Below the pieces are notes generated by a model. It saw nothing but the letters and a program-made list of their open reading frames with translations, searched no databases and was not told the origin of the DNA. Position numbers and translations under genes: made by a program. From contig CM034238.1 in assembly GCA_019916065.1 (NCBI GenBank), positions 37,477,375 to 37,541,374 on the forward strand: a stretch of DNA of 64,000 bases, in the 5' to 3' direction. Origin of the DNA: Vitellaria paradoxa (taxonomy: Eukaryota; Streptophyta; Magnoliopsida; Ericales; Sapotaceae). Shown piece by piece: positions 23,952-36,618 of the stretch. Within the stretch, counting starts at the first letter, position 1, and each line of letters opens with the position of its first letter.

Positions 23952-25032
23952 GTTAAAATATTCTGTAGTAGGTTATGATATATTATTGGATAAATTACGC
24001 CTACACTCCTTGAACATTATGCTAATTACACATAGAGCCCTAAAATTTAAACCTTACACTTAGAATCCTCTTATTTCCAAATATTTGCAACACTTAAGTC
24101 CATTCGTTGATTTTCTCCGTTAACCGATTTGAATTGCATTGTAAAATGACAAAAATTCCCCTAGCCCATCAATAACACTCATCTACTCTCTCTGTCATAG
24201 TTTTCCTTATTATTAAAATGGTTTATTTTATTAAAATATTTTTGTTTTATTAAATCTAATAATAATTTATTATTAAATTAAGTTATAATTATACATTTTA
24301 TTAAAATTAATTATTATTAAAAATTAATATTTATAACATTAAATTAATTAATTTAAATATATTTTATTAAATTAATTATTCAAATAAGTTTTAAATATAT
24401 TTTATTGAATTCAATTAATTTAAGATAATTAATTTTTTTAATTTTTAATATTTAATTATTTATATATATATTTTTCTTCGATCAGACTTAATTTTAGTGG
24501 AGAACATTTTTGAAAAAAATTAGTAATTTTTAAATTTTATCCTATCATGATCAAAATAATATTTATAAATTACAAAAATTAAAACTATAAAAAATTAAAA
24601 ATTAAAAGGTGCGTTCCAACAGATTTTACCAGAATTTAAAAAAAAAAAAAGTGATCTGACATTTGTACAAAAAAATACACAAAACTCTAAAAAGTTTGAA
24701 AATCATCCACTAAAATTTTAACACTGTGCTTTTATATGATTTTAATAATTTATATCAAATCAAACATAAACATTTAACAATCATTACACAATAATTTCAA
24801 AACCTACTTTTGCAAACTTTTGGTAATGGTTGGAGCTCCAAACGAACTACATAGTCTAGTTAGGAAATACATTAAACCAGCTCACACAAACTTTTGCCAG
24901 AAATTTTGCCGTGCACACATATACACACAGACATGCATCTTTGTCAGAAATGATAAGGACGTTGGTCCATATCTTTGTCTTGTTCTTTGCTTCTTTTCTT
25001 TTCTTTTCTTTTCTATGTTCTGTTTTATTTAC

Positions 25033-25033
<1 letters not shown>

Positions 25034-25071
<38 letters not shown>

Positions 25072-25072
25072 T
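25034..25072 (+). repeat. Trinucleotide microsatellite (ATT)n, copy 2
   Basis: Thirteen or so TTA/ATT units, about five more than in copy 1 (8312-8337). Confidence 0.9.
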
Positions 25073-25616
25073 GTATTATTCCCAAAGAAAAGTCTAAAAA
25101 GAGGAACGCAATTCTCCATTCACCGGGTCAGAGGCGTTTCACTTTCACAAGTTGCAGTTCCTCAGCCTTACTACTTGCTTTTTAGAGCTTTTTTAGTAAT
25201 AAAATATTAAAATTGGTCCATTTTACTAATACGAAATTAATAGTTTAAAACTTATGAATTTACTATAATTAGTGAAATAAATATATGACTAACAGCACTT
25301 ATGATTAGCTTGAATAGCTCGTGATTTTACTTTTCACAGAAACCACACCAATTCGATTATTGACTCAATTGTTAAAGGACAGCGTGTTCTGTTATTTCAG
25401 AAGAGAGGTAGAAGAGTATTTTAAAAAAATAAAAGAGTTTCACCAAAATTATAAGTTTATTAATTTTTAAGTTTGACCAATACCTCTAATTTTATCTATA
25501 TAATGATATAGGTATAATAAAATTCAAGTCAATCCACAATCCCATATGGTTTCAAATTCGGAAGATGGGTAAATTCAAATTATTTTATGACAACTTCTAG
25601 GTCAAAACAAGAATTC

Positions 25617-25618
<2 letters not shown>

Positions 25619-25654
<36 letters not shown>
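25619..25654 (+). repeat. Dinucleotide microsatellite (GA)n, copy 2
   Basis: The longest of the three GA runs. Its expansion seems to have replaced the GGTCAAAA sequence found just before the run in copies 1 and 3. Confidence 0.85.
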
Positions 25655-25656
<2 letters not shown>

Positions 25657-28568
25657 AAAAAATATTCTAATTCCAATACAAACCCAAATTATGGGAATGA
25701 AATCTATTTGGAGATTGAAGCCTAATTATCTTGTGAGACACAAAGATAATCTGCCAACAGGATTGTTTTTTAAAAGAAAAAAAAATTAAATGAGCCCTAA
25801 ATAGAATAAATAGCTATTAATGAAACAAAATTAGTCCAACATAAAAGGCCCAAGTAGTAAATAGGGCCAGTTATTAACTAGGCCTTTAAAAAAAGCGTGG
25901 TAATCCAAATACTTGGAAACTAGGCTAAATTATATAACTCAATAAAATTAGGGTCCAATGGTTACGAAAAATAAATAAATAAATAATTTGTTACCACGAT
26001 CATTATGTCAAATTACCGAGAATACACAATTAAAATTTGTTTCGAGACAATATTTTGTTGGAACGAAAATTTTAACCCTAAGTTTGAATTTTAAAATTAA
26101 CTAAATAATAAATTTGAATATCTTATTTGCAGGAAAGAATAATCACAAACCACAAATAGCTCCTAATTCAAATAATACAACTAAAATATCTAAATTTGTA
26201 ATTTAAAAAATCATTAACCTAGTCCAAATGGAATTCGATTCTCAAATTCTGATGATGCACCTAAAAATTTAGAGATCAGATACATGGTTATCCAAAACCC
26301 TCTAAAAATAAACAAAACTGCTATGAAGAAAAGAATGAATGAAGCAACGCAAAAATAGAGGGATCAATTGAGGGAAAAAAGAAAGAAATAATAAAGGGGA
26401 GAGAGAGGTAAAAAAAGAAAAAAGTTTCAAACACTCTAAAACCTTGAAACTTGAAGATTTTGCAACAACATTCCGAATATGGCTATAGATAGAAGGTTCC
26501 ATATAAGAATGATGTAAAATTTATTCTTTTTTTTTTTTTGTAACCTAAAGTCTTCATACTCTGAATTTTTTAATAAAAGTCTTAAAATTTCTCTTAAATT
26601 CTCTACATTTATATACATCCTTAATTTTTGTATTATTTTCATTTCTTTATTAATTGGAGCAATAAATTAGAAACAAAATCCGTTGAGAAAATATTCAATA
26701 GTATTGTGGGATAGTGACAATTTGTGAATATGAGTTTAACGAAAAACTTCGATTGCTTCCTAAAAAGAAATTTGCGTAAACAACAAATATTATTTTATCA
26801 AGCAACCAAGCAGCTCTAAACATGAGTTAGATTTTAAATAAGGCACATTGATTAATCACATAAAATGATAAATTATAACTGATAAAATGTGATTAATCAA
26901 TGATTAAATAGAGTAAATAATGATTATTCCCTAATTTATAATACATCTTGTTCACAGATGAGAAAAGGCTAAGTGCATGGCAATTGTCTGTAAAGCACGG
27001 AAGAAGGAAAAGGAGTCACAAGGACCCGTCGGACAGCTATTTGGAGGGTGTCTCATTTGCATGAACCTTCCCATAATAGAATGTTGAGCAGAAAAAAAAA
27101 AAAAAAAAGAAAAAAAAGAAATAGAAAAAATCTTCCAAGTGTTGCACTTTCCTTCGGACGCTAGTCCAGAGGGTGCCTTGTTTGTGAAACCATTTGAAAG
27201 ATAGGAAGTTAGGACCAAAAATCATGAAAAGGAAATGAATAAGTAAAGTCTTCCCTTCAGACGGCTGTTTTGGAGAGCATTTTGTTTAGAGGCAAGTTCG
27301 TATGACAGAAAGAGACCTAAGTTTCAAGTGATTAAAAGAACTTCAGTGTGGACTTACCCTTCAAGGGACTTGGAGATGGTGCTACTGTGCAGACAGTACA
27401 ACTTGTAAATTTTTACAGACTTGAAATTATATCAATTTTGTAGTTATTATGTCATTCATGAAAATAGTTTCGCAGCTAGAAGATGTGAGGGTTTTTTGAT
27501 TTTTATAAAATATATGTAATATTTCATTATGGTCAGTCTTGTTTCTCTTACTATGCATAGCTAAATTTTCATTACCCATTCTCAATATAAGAAGTGCTCT
27601 AGTTAGGATATAATTCAAAATTTTCCACCATGGATTGCAGTTTAAAACCTTAAAGAAGAAAGTAAGAAATTTATAATCATTCTTGATATTTTATGGGTTA
27701 GAAATCATGGAAATGTAGTTACAATCCCACTTCTGTGTGTCTGGTTTCTAACCCTTACATGCAGAATACTCGATCCAATGGCATGATTCACAAAATTGAA
27801 AGAAAAAAATAAAATCATAATTTATTCTCAATATTTTTAATCACTTTAAAAGAAAAACTATTCGATCCATCTACACCAAGTTATAATTGGATTGAGTTAT
27901 AAAGTAAGAAAACTTGAATAATAACCTTAACGAAAGCTTCCAGCTTTCTGTCATCGCATGCATAGTAGAAAACATTAGTTTATGTACCTCCTGGAGAATC
28001 TCTTTTTGTAATTAATTTGTACATAGGGGTATGCCCCCAAGATGATGTAAGTATTTCCCAATAAATCCAAATTATACTCAATTACCAAAAAAAAAAAAAA
28101 ACTTAACGAAAGCTTAGATTGAATTGAGATGAGTTTTCTTCCATTACTTTGATGAACTTAAAAAAAAAAAAAAAATCACAACCCAATTTACAAACAACAA
28201 ATTTCTCTTAGTGAATCTTAGAGTTTCATTTTAATTTTCTAGTAAAAATTTTCAAAAGATTCTCAGTTCCTTAAGTTCGACCCCAGATTCTCACCAAGTT
28301 ATATTCTAGATTAACTCTCGTGTACTTGTGAGGTTTTGTTTTTCCACTATTTTGCAAGAATAGAATTCAAAAGCAGTCACACACATTGAGTTCAAATTCA
28401 ACTCGTTAAAATCATGAATTAAGACTATTTGATTCTATAAAAATTATCACTTCGATTTTAACTCCAAAATTTAAAATTAGGTAAATATTTGTTGAATTCT
28501 TGGTCTAACTTGGACATGCACACCTTTCATTTTACCCTCTCTTATTAGAGAAGACCAAGTCTTAGTGC

Positions 28569-29017
28569 CTATTTAGTAGGGCTGGAAACGAACTGAGATA
28601 AGCACAACTCAATCTATTTATGCCGAGTTCGAACTCGAACTCAAGTTTATTTGAACTTTTATATAGGGTCGATTTTGACTCAATAAAAAATAATTTAAGC
28701 TCGAGATCCGTTCGTAAATAATTCGATTAAATCAAAACGACGTTGATTTATTCTAAAATATAATAAATAAAATATTATAAAAAATATAATAAAGTTTTAT
28801 TAAAAATATTATAAAATATATGTAATATTTTTTTAAGTCGACTCATGATCTTCCGAGTCGATCTTTTCTAAACTCAAACTCAAGCTCAAGCTCAAGCTCA
28901 AATATAAACAAGTTACGAATCAAGTTCGATTCAAGCTTCTTTTAGTAACAATTCGAACTCGAGCCAAATTCAAATAGCTCGCAAATAACTCAATTCATTT
29001 CAACCACTACTATTTAG
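28569..29017. mobile_element. Small non-autonomous hAT-like element, alpha copy 2 (28577-29009)
   Basis: Same element and same CTATTTAG duplication (28569-28576, 29010-29017) as at 11922-12377. The right end reads CAACCACTA, one base off the copy-1 sequence. Confidence 0.8.
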
Positions 29018-29275
29018 AGAGCCAAATTTTGGTAAAAATTAAATAAACAAATAAATAAATTTTGGATTGTTTAGTGTGTTTCTCAAAAAATATATAAAAA
29101 TTAGTAAAAGTTAAAAAAAAATAGAGAAAGTTAGAGAATGTTAAAAATAGTTGGAAAATTTTTATGTAAAAAAAATGACTGAAAACGAATTAGAGATTTT
29201 TGACTAAATTTAATCGTCCAAACCCACACTTGCTCCCTTAATGAATGATGGCACTTGAAATTCCTGATTACCTTT

Positions 29276-29935
29276 GGACTATGAATATGTTTGATTTGGG
29301 AGATTGGATAATGAAATATAAGTAATACCATGAGATAATCGATGTAATTTGATATAGCATAGGATTGATTTTGTATGTGAGATTATTTTTTTAGTATTTT
29401 ATTGATGAGATACAAAATGAGATAAAAGATATTATTCGACATAAAATATAATAGGAAATAATTTTAAAACTTTAGATTTTAGTGAGAAGCAAACGTGGAG
29501 GTAGGCGATATGTAATACCACTACTCCTAGGCTGTCTTTATTTGTCAGTGTTTGTTTGTCGAGTATTTGTTTTGGAGGATTGGATTGTGTTTAACCAAGT
29601 TAACTATAGTTCTGTGTTTGGTTCGTAGTATTAGAATTTCGGACTACACTATTTATCCCCTAAAATGGGGGATAAGTAATACCATGGGGTGGTGATATTA
29701 CATATCCTTAACCGTCGTATTTGTTTTCCACAAAAATATAAATGTTCAAATTATTTCCTGTCATATTTTATATCAAATTATATTTTTATTTCACTTTATA
29801 TTCCATCAACCAAATATCAAAAGAATAATCTCACATAAAAAAATTTATCTTATATTATATCTAATTTCATATATTATTGATAGTATTTTTTATACGCATT
29901 ATCCAATCCCCAAATCAAGCATGGCCAATAAGCCT
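29276..29935. mobile_element. MITE-like foldback element, alpha copy 2
   Basis: Duplicate of 12633-13291, with the same inverted arms around GATTTGGGAGATTGGATAAT. Confidence 0.55.
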
Positions 29936-29991
29936 TAGAAAATGATGAAAGTGTTGTTGGGTTAATGAACTTGGGAGGCAATGGTGCCACC

Positions 29992-30084
29992 TAAACCCAA
30001 TAAGTTGTGTTGAAATCAAAGCTAACTAAACCCAAGTTGTGCTGAAATCAAAGCTACCTAAACCCAAGTTGTGTTGAAATCAAA
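29992..30084 (+). repeat. 32-35-bp minisatellite, copy 2, three units
   Basis: Same array as 13349-13443. The second full unit reads GTGCTG in place of GTGTTG. Confidence 0.8.
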
Positions 30085-30999
30085 ATCAGTGCCGTGAATA
30101 TATCAATGCAACTGATCTCAAAACTTCCCACTTTTCTCGGGAACAAACCATGTTGACTCCCAATCGCATGCCCGCATTTGAACAGTAAAATGGACAAAAT
30201 ACTATTATGTGAGAAATAAATTATTAACACCCCTTTGAAATGATAGATTTAATTGGATTTATTTTCATTTAAATTCAAATAAAATTTTATAAATTGGATT
30301 TGATTTCATTTGAATTTTTATATCGTTTGGAATATATCATTTGAAATACAATCCAAAAGAATAGAATTTGATGATAATTTCTTATTTTCTTAAGTATATG
30401 TGAATAAATTTTTTCTCATATATCATATTTATCATATTTTTTATATTATATTAACATGGATAATTTTAGTATTTCTCTTAAATCAAATCAATTTAATTTT
30501 TAAATTTAAAATTTGTTTAAAACATAAAATTTTGGTTGTGTTTGAGTGACAAAAAAGTATAAAATATTGATGCAAAAGTGATATGTGCTGAAATTTAATT
30601 GAAATAAAGTACAAAAAAAGGGTAAAAATTAGTGAGTTTTGGTAGATTTTGAACTTTCAAATAGCCCATTTATTTACCAAATTAAATCAATTCTAAGGGA
30701 TGATTGTTTCTTAACGAACCATAAAAGTTTACACAAAAATGATGATAATGATATAAGTGATTTGATAATAACATAACCATGGGCGGTAACTCAACAAAAA
30801 AATCTTGAATTTACTTTCTAGTAGTTACTATTTCAATTCTCCTAGAGATTCATCTGGTCATTAATTTTAGGTCCCATGAATTAATTTAGATGCACGCAAA
30901 TTAACCCGAGCATCATGAATTATCCCCCCTAAAAAAAAGAAGAGAAGTGATAATGATACAAATGTAACTAAAATATTTTAGCAAGCTTACATTTTCAAA

Positions 31000-31353
31000 A
31001 TGATAAGTAGTATCACAGCAATTATGATATATAGCATGTATGAGAACACGAGCATGATGGCCGGAAGAAGTCTCCAATCTCTTACCATTTCCTTTCTTCT
31101 TCTTTGTCTCATTTTGGGTTCTGCATTTCCAAATGCAGCGGCACGGCCACTGATCAGTGGCTCAGGGCTTCGTAATAGCTCTACTGGTACTGGTACTAAG
31201 ATTGAACGTTTTCTCAGTGGAAAGTCTCTCATGAAGGGTTCAGGTCCAAGTCCTCCTGGCGAAGGACATGAAATGCATTCGTTCAAGGAAATGATCACCC
31301 ATAACTCAATATTGTACTCTTCTCAAGATATTTATATATATATATATAAATGA
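31000..31353 (+). pseudogene. PIP/PIP-like peptide precursor, copy 2, promoterless and frame-shifted
   Basis: The signal peptide, spacer and SGPSPPGEGH motif of the family are intact (signal starting at ATG 31057 or just before). Two deletions set this copy apart. First, about 470 bp corresponding to 14378-14848 are gone, so the TATA box, the upstream 17-bp repeats and the normal first ATG are missing, and the coding region abuts distal sequence at about 31020. Second, 16 bp directly after the GEGH codons are missing, changing the frame: the PGPGE tail is replaced by EMHSFKEMITHNSILYSSQD and a tyrosine/isoleucine run read from the TA microsatellite. Substitutions T2I, I8N and S28C relative to copy 1 are also seen. 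Because the motif is still in frame, a bioactive peptide is possible if some other promoter drives the gene, but nothing in the sequence shows one. Best treated as a probable pseudogene. Confidence 0.7.
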
Positions 31354-32460
31354 AAAGCTGATCCTTTTGTGTAATTATTTGGCAGTGTGGCCCACTGATT
31401 CCTGAATTTCGCATTATCAAAACACAGGTGAAAGAAGATCAAAGGTTTTAGGATTCTTGGTGTAGGCACCAATTAGAGATGGGAAATGATATTCTTATTA
31501 AGTTTCGTTTGAAACTTTAAATTTTATTAAAAAATTAAAAATTTTTAAAAATTATTTACTTTTTATTTTATTACACAAATTATATAAATTACAAAACTAT
31601 AACTTTTATCATTTTTTGTTAAATTTTTGTTACTCCAAATACATTTTCAGTGGTAGATCCAATAGCGGAGTTTCAGGGATGGGGACAAGGGAGTAGGTAA
31701 GAATTATTATTATTTTTTTAAGAAAAAAGAGTGAAATAAAATAAAAGAGTACGGGAAGAGAGAGGGGGTTGGGTTTGGGAGCTTTTAATAGTAGAAGTAT
31801 TTAAATTTTGAGAAAAATTTTAATCCATCGCCAGTGGACAAGGTTTATATATCAACAGATAAATCAATTATGAATCTATTTTTTTGCTGTGGACTATTAT
31901 TAATTTTTTTTTCAATAATGGATTCTTCTAAATTTTGGTTAAATAGATTAGGAAACTTATCTTCAATCCAAATTTAGTAAAATCTAATTTTGAAAATAAG
32001 CAAAATAAAAATTAGAAGTAATAATTAGAGGATGAGCAACGTGTTACTTTGTAACAAAAAATAAGGAATAAATTACCCAACAGTAGGATTTCGGTTTTTT
32101 ATGATAGCGTCACTTTGTGCTCAATTGCTGGTGTATAATTTTTTTCATCAAAGCTGGATGAAAGATTAATCGTTAAATTATTTTGTTAAAATTAAACTAG
32201 ACCCTAAAGAATTTTTGGGAGATTGAGGGGCAATTGTTTCGCCACCCTTACCCCCATTATCGATCGTCATACTTACATGTTATGCAATCAAATGATTGAA
32301 CAATTATAGTTTTGTAATTAAAATACATTTTTGTAAATAATTATTTCTTATTATGTGAATTTTGTATGCTTACACAGCATTGAGAAACCAAACAAAGCAA
32401 TAGTCCTCTTGGACTACCGAGATGGAATTCAATGTTCTCCAAATAACTTTCCGAAGCACA
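31354..32460. other. 3' flank of peptide copy 2, non-coding
   Basis: Matches 15146-16293 and 59581-60740. No gene is seen. Confidence 0.5.
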
Positions 32461-32695
32461 ATATATATATATATATATATATTCACATTTGTCCAGTTCT
32501 GGCCCTCGTTTAAGTGCAGTTTCCTTTTCCAGTAGTTTGTTAGAGAAGCCTTCAAATTGACAATTTAACACAGGCAGTGACAAAGGCAGTGCAGTTGCAA
32601 AAGCAAAACCAATTTCCTTGAATGCGTGCAGGGACGCAGGGGGGTCGTGATTAACGTGCATAGGGTATGACCGGAGTAAAATTTTAGAATAATAA
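32461..32695. other. TA microsatellite and adjoining non-coding sequence
   Basis: The TA run (32461-32481) is where copy 1 broke. Beyond it lies sequence present only in copies 2 and 3. No gene is seen. Confidence 0.5.
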
Positions 32696-33075
32696 TCATG
32701 ACCAGAAAATGACAATTGTAAAGATGAAGATGCTAAGGTGGATGTGCGGGATTGCAAGGAAAGATAGGATTAGGAACGAAGAGATTAAGGGTAAAATAGG
32801 AATAACAATGATTGAAGATAAGATGAGAGAAAATCGATTAAAATAGTTTGGCCATGTTAGAAGGCGTCCACTGCAGGCACCTGTTAGAAGGTGTGAAAGT
32901 ATGGAGATTGCTAGGAGCAGGAGAAGTAGAGGAAAACCCAAGAAAAGTTGCTAAGAAGCTATCAAACATGATCTTGCCTACCTAGATTTATCGGAGGATA
33001 TGACCCTAAACAGATCCATTTAGCGTCGACAAATCCATATAGCCGACCCTACCAAAAGGCTTGGTTTGGTAACAA
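32696..33075 (+). pseudogene. LINE (RTE-like) reverse transcriptase C-terminal remnant, copy 2
   Basis: In one plus-strand frame it reads MLRWMCGIARKDRIRNEEI, then IEDKMRENRLK, stop, FGHVRRRPLQAPVRRCE, and DLAYLDLSEDMTLNRSI. This is the conserved C-terminal end of plant LINE polyproteins of the RTE-like group. At least three codons that should be tryptophan or another residue are stops (after ENRLK, after KKSC, after NRSI). Only the 3' end is present, as expected for a 5'-truncated LINE insertion. Related to 60975-61360. Confidence 0.75.
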
Positions 33076-33360
33076 TATATAATCCAGCCATAGTTCAAAC
33101 ATATCTTAAAAATTAAAAATAAATTAACAGCTCTAAAAACTTAAAAAAATAAAAATAAAAATTATATACATACCTGAGCAAAACTCTAATAATTTTTTTA
33201 TCTTTTTAATATTATGTTCTTACATTTTTTTTTCTCTTTTTATATGTATAACTACATGTGAATTTACTCGAGATTCTAGGCATATTTCTAATTTTTTATT
33301 GTCCCAGTAAGCATGTTACTAACTTTCATATATTTAGATGGTCATATATAATATATGATA
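33076..33360. other. AT-rich non-coding spacer
   Basis: No gene is seen between the LINE tail and the Gypsy-type remnant. Confidence 0.4.
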
Positions 33361-34325
33361 GTGTAGCTCACTGGAAGTGTTGTGGATGATCCAACTCGAG
33401 TCCGGAATCCTGCCTTGACACTGGTGTGATGCTTGCCAAGAAACCTCTGATACTTAAGTTAGTAAAATAAGAAGATTGAGAGCGTATTTTGGCAAAATAA
33501 CAGTAGAGTTTAGAATGTTTGTACCTCCTCTGTGCATCAGAGGTGATGATATATATAGAGGGAGAGTGGACCTACATGGGCTCTATACGTGTGAGCCATA
33601 TCGAACCTGAGTTCTTGTCGAATCAAACTATGCCTCGTGTACTCGCAAATCCTCATTTAGATATTTCATAATTAGTTACCCAAACCATTATTGGGCAGTC
33701 AGCATGCTTATAGGCGGATATCACAGAACATGTTAGAGGGTGGTTATACACGTGATTCTAGCCCGACCCTACTGATTGGTCAGGATGCCCAATTAGGATG
33801 TATCCACTAGATCGATCGAGTTGGCCAAGTTTCGACTGATCGATTGGGTTGGTCACATTCTCTCGACCGATCTCTCACTATCAAATGCCCTCGATTCCGC
33901 AATCGGTCGGGTGGTACTTTTGATTGGGTGCCCCCAATTCCGAAGGGGCTCTACAAAGCGATTGGGACGCGCCTTTATTACCTACGTGGCGCATTAACTG
34001 CAGAGGTACGGCGAAAGGCCGCAGCCGTTTCGCCTCCCCTCCACGCGTCACAGCCACATTGGGCGTTGTCAGAATATTACGCTAATATTGGGGAGCCGTT
34101 AGATTGGTTTTCCCACCTTCGATCTAAGCTGTTGATTTTCAAAAATTAAAATTAAAAATATTTTTTTGTCAATGCTATAAAGGGGGGCTCGGTACTGATT
34201 TCCCTTTTACGCATCCAAAATTTTGAAGTGTCCTTTGCTGCTCCCTTTTTGTCTTCGGTGCCATTTCTGACTGCCTTCTTGTCACCGCTATTTGTCTTTC
34301 TGGAAGCTCTCTAAACTTGTTTCAA
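33361..34325 (+). mobile_element. Probable LTR and leader of a Gypsy-type element, copy 2
   Basis: Less AT-rich than its surroundings. It contains CCAACTCGAGTCCGGAATCC, repeated GATCGATCGAG-type motifs and a TATA box (CTATAAAGG, about 34176-34184) followed by a pyrimidine-rich leader, a layout typical of a plant LTR promoter. It leads directly into the split gag-like frames downstream. Exact LTR ends were not found and no second LTR is in the window, so the assignment rests on context. Confidence 0.5.
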
Positions 34326-34544
34326 GTAATGACCTTTTCTACGCAACTTTGCTTAGCCATTTCCCTCGTCTTTACTCTGATGTGGTGGGTGTTAGTTAGG
34401 AGTGCTTTCTTTTACTAAGAAAATCATAGGCTTCTGAACCCCATAGGATTCATAGGGAACCCTAGGTACTTTAGAGCTATCGTTGGTGGTCTAATCTTTT
34501 TATCGTATTCAGTTCATTTATGTCGGTTGTCTTTGTTTTCAGAA

Positions 34545-35270
34545 ATGGAAAACATCAAGAGAGTTAGTCTATCGAGCTCTAGTAGCTCTGATAGCGATGG
34601 GCTCGTTTGTCGCCATAAACGAAACCCCATTCTTGCTAGTGTAAGCGGAAATAAAAGAGATGACCGCATAGTTGACGCCTTCGAGCCAGGCGTAGAGGCC
34701 AAAAGGGCTCGTATAGTTACTGGTGAGGAGAAGGGCGTAGGATTCGAAGCGGAGGGGATAGGATCCACTATCTCGACCAAGAGAATGCCAAAGATAATTT
34801 CAGTTTCCTTTTGACCTGACCCTTAGACAACCGAGGAGCGAAGATGCGGCATGCTCTCCAAGATCAAGGGAGATTGCCATTTACGAGGGTGCCTTGGTAG
34901 GGGGATTGTGTTTCCCTCTGCCAAGGCTCGTTCGAGAGATTTTATCCCGATTGAGCTTAGCCTTGGGCCAGATCCCCCCGAACAGCTGAAGGATCCTGAT
35001 CAAGTGCACGATCTTCTGGAAAGCAGTCACCAAAGAAGATCTCACGGCCGACCTTTTCCTCCACTTCTACAAAGTTTGCTTCAGGTTGGTGGTATTTTTC
35101 CGTGAGGAAACGTGAATTCAATTTCGTGATAGGCATGCCGACCTCCCACAAAGGATGGAAGAAGAGGTTCTTCTTCATCTAGGGAAGTACATGGGAGTTC
35201 CCGCCATGGGAGTCTGACGAGGACAAAAGGTCCGAGTGCCTCGCCAATGGGGTCTGCCCACTTTAAAGGG
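34545..35270 (+). pseudogene. Gypsy-type putative transposon protein, decayed, copy 2
   Basis: The first frame (34545-34814) starts MENIKRVSLSSSSSSDSDG, a serine/aspartate-rich leader placed directly after a pyrimidine tract and AG (34541-34542), suggesting a spliced exon. A second frame from about 34870 reads EGALVGGLCFPLPRLVREIL and then IPPNS, stop, RIL, followed by FWKAVTKEDLTADLFLHFYK. A third frame from 35084 reads GWWYFSVRKREFNFVIGMPT, then HKGWKKRFFFI, stop, and TWEFPPWESDEDKR. Order and motifs resemble the plant domain called putative gypsy-type transposon (Pfam PF04195), judged from memory of that family. Two frame changes and several stops make it non-functional. Here SW-RIL is interrupted by TGA, whereas copy 3 keeps that tryptophan but has a stop at FWKAV. 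Confidence 0.6.
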
Positions 35271-36120
35271 TACGTTTAGGTTTCTTTTCTTTTGATTCCC
35301 TTTAGTTTCTTTTTCAAAATCAAGCTGACAAGTCTAGTGTCTAGGATTCTAATCCCTCTTTCTATTTAATCAGCTCGAAAATAACCTTCGACCAGTCGAG
35401 AACAGGAGTTAATTGGTTAGGCAAAGAAGCATTTTGTTCGAGGTTCTCACTTTTTAATCACAGTAAAGAATCTCGCTTTCTACTTGCTTGGTCTCGATTC
35501 GACTAAGGAGGCCTTGGCAGGCGAACGTAAGTGGAGTGAGTTTATGTTTTCATTCCGAGGATCACGTTTATCTGCGCGTTCTGAACTTAGCCTTTTCTTT
35601 TCTTTCTGTAGACAGTTTTACTCCCAAAGAGCCCGATCAATTTGAGATGGCCTTTGACAAGCAGGCAAACAATTACTATTTCAATTACTATAAAAAATTT
35701 AATAAATTAAAATAAAAGTGATTATTATAAAAAATAATCATTATTCTGCTTGAATACTTGGATTAATACTTATAATTTTATTTAAAAGATAAACAATTGC
35801 AGGTCAAGTTTTTTAAAAACAAAAATCTATTTATAACTCATGAATTATTTTCATATTATAAAAGTTAAGAATAAGTTATTCTCTTTAAAATTTTTTAAAA
35901 ATTATTTATATCATAAAAAGTTAAATTATACGGATAAATTATTATTTTTAATATTTTAATAAACAGACGGATATTGTTACTTAAATTTTGAAAAGTTTAT
36001 AATAAATTAATTTTTATTATAATATTTTAATTATATTGATAAATTTTATTTTTAAATATTTTTTTATAGTACAATATATATATATATATCAAAATAGGAA
36101 AATCAGTATAACAAAAAATT
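35271..36120. other. 3' part of the Gypsy-type remnant, then AT-rich DNA
   Basis: Up to about 35660 the sequence is matched by the right end of the window (to 64000) and includes possible intron borders (GTACGT near 35270; TTTCTTTCTGTAG near 35612). From 35700 it is AT-rich without recognisable features, with a short TA run at 36075-36090. Confidence 0.4.
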
Positions 36121-36618
36121 TAGGTGGCATTTAGTTTACTTTTGTGTTTTCTATTTTCTGTTTTTGTTTTATGCGTTAAAAATCTTAGAACGAAAAAATA
36201 AAAAATATTTTATTCTTCTTACTTTGAGATTTTTCTTATTTTTTATTAAAAACTCTCAAAATGACTTTTTATCATTTTTTATTTTATGAGTAAACTCATT
36301 TTCAGTTTTTAAAAATAAATTTTGAAAATACAAGTAACCAAATAAATTTTGAACTGTTTTTCTTATTTTCAAAAACACAAATCTTACTTTGAGATTTTCT
36401 TTATTTTTATTAAAAACTCTCAAAATGACTTTTTATCATTTGTTATTTTTTGAGTAAACTCATTTTCAGTTTTCAAAAACAAAATTTGAAAACACAAGTA
36501 ACCAAATAAATTTTGAACTGTTTTCCTTATTTTTAAAAGTACAAAATGAAAAATAAGATCAAAACAGAAAACAGAAAATAAAAACAAAAAATAGAAAAAC
36601 AAACCAAATGACCCCTTA
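36121..36618. mobile_element. Foldback MITE with internal 165-bp tandem duplication
   Basis: Left end TAGGTGGCATTTAGTTT and right end (reverse complement) TAAGGGGTCATTTGGTTT are inverted repeats, extended inward by TTTTCTATTTTCTGTTTTT-like arms. The interior contains two copies of one block starting CTTACTTTGAGATTT at 36218 and 36383. The 311-bp relative at 37565-37875 has the block once. No clear target duplication was found. Confidence 0.65.

Larger units (their letters stand above)
23990..28568. other. Alpha block copy 2, non-coding part
   Basis: Same content as 7255-11921, including the three degenerate repeats (about 27025-27300) and an A-rich run near 27095. About 165 bp present in copies 1 and 3 are deleted near 27518. 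No gene is seen. Confidence 0.5.

Noticed and set aside
32696..32941. Minus-strand leucine/isoleucine-rich frame (and 60995-61258)
   Set aside because: Antisense shadow of the LINE reverse-transcriptase tail, whose plus-strand motifs are specific.
33844..34149. Plus-strand frame of 101 residues (and 62133-62441)
   Set aside because: Lies in the Gypsy-type LTR/leader region; the two copies diverge in length and content and no domain is recognisable.
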